DNA of 64,000 nucleotides, taken from positions 44,214,735-44,278,734 of the forward strand of contig NC_092230.1 in assembly GCF_036320965.1 (NCBI RefSeq), given 5' to 3'. Shown piece by piece: positions 63,920 to 64,000 of the stretch (positions within the stretch are counted from its first letter, which is position 1; each line of letters begins with the position of its first letter). A program made the position numbers and the translations under genes. The notes below the pieces were generated by a model. It had not been told where the DNA came from and made no database searches. It saw only the letters and a program-made list of their open reading frames with translations. Source of the stretch: Panulirus ornatus. Its lineage: Eukaryota; Arthropoda; Malacostraca; Decapoda; Palinuridae.

Positions 63920-64000
63920 GGAATAACCTTGAATACAGCTGTGTTGTAACTTATGGTGTTGTGTTTACCTTGTTTGTTGGACGGGTAGAAATGATGAATT
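63601..64000. other. Unique sequence with a (CA)n microsatellite
   Basis: (CA)n lies at about 63876-63917. A minus-strand frame next to it (CERPVDWRTEWKTGGNPNNE) looks protein-like and may be an old repeat or exon, but I cannot place it. Confidence 0.4.

Overview
The window looks like nuclear DNA from an arthropod, most likely a decapod crustacean. It has split genes with GT-AG introns, a very heavy load of microsatellites and minisatellites, a recently active non-LTR retrotransposon (LINE) family with a probable SINE partner, a Penelope-like element remnant, a short interstitial (CCTAA)n block (the arthropod telomere unit) and an exon of a norrin-like cystine-knot protein. No sequence names the species, so the taxon is an inference.

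Left third (1-25.7 kb): one plus-strand gene whose first exon(s) lie outside the window or were not found. Ten visible exons join in phase into a 784-codon reading frame. The first two thirds align with tRNA pseudouridine synthase 3 (PUS3/Deg1, TruA family), but the catalytic GRTD motif reads GKTN and other active-site residues are changed. After this domain the frame continues into a Myb/SANT-like (trihelix/MADF-like) helical domain and a charged, probably coiled-coil tail. It looks like a dead pseudouridine synthase fused to a putative DNA-binding module. Its introns hold LINE copies (one with a 5'-truncated but uninterrupted RT frame at 9.76-12.2 kb), a degenerate second LINE type, SINEs and a 500-bp repeat of unknown class.

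Middle (25.7-45.3 kb): no convincing gene. It is a mosaic of (TA)n arrays that abut SINE/LINE ends, minisatellites, a GIY-YIG relic of a Penelope-like element with repeated hammerhead-ribozyme-like motifs, and a 2.3-kb inverted repeat built largely from a 38-bp minisatellite.

Right third (45.3-64 kb): a plus-strand intron-free frame of about 1,383 residues (45.8-49.95 kb) encodes an unrecognised protein with dozens of Lys-Arg-Glu...Cys repeats, a second repeat block, a basic stretch, a Ser-rich segment and a hydrophobic C-terminal segment. At 55.5 kb there is a minus-strand terminal exon of a C-terminal cystine-knot (norrin-like) protein. The rest is mostly minisatellite (57.6-63.6 kb), including a 72-bp array that reads as a 24-residue acidic repeat directly after a good Kozak ATG on the minus strand.

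The three gene pieces show no functional link to each other. All identities rest on motif reading by eye. No database search or transcript evidence was available.
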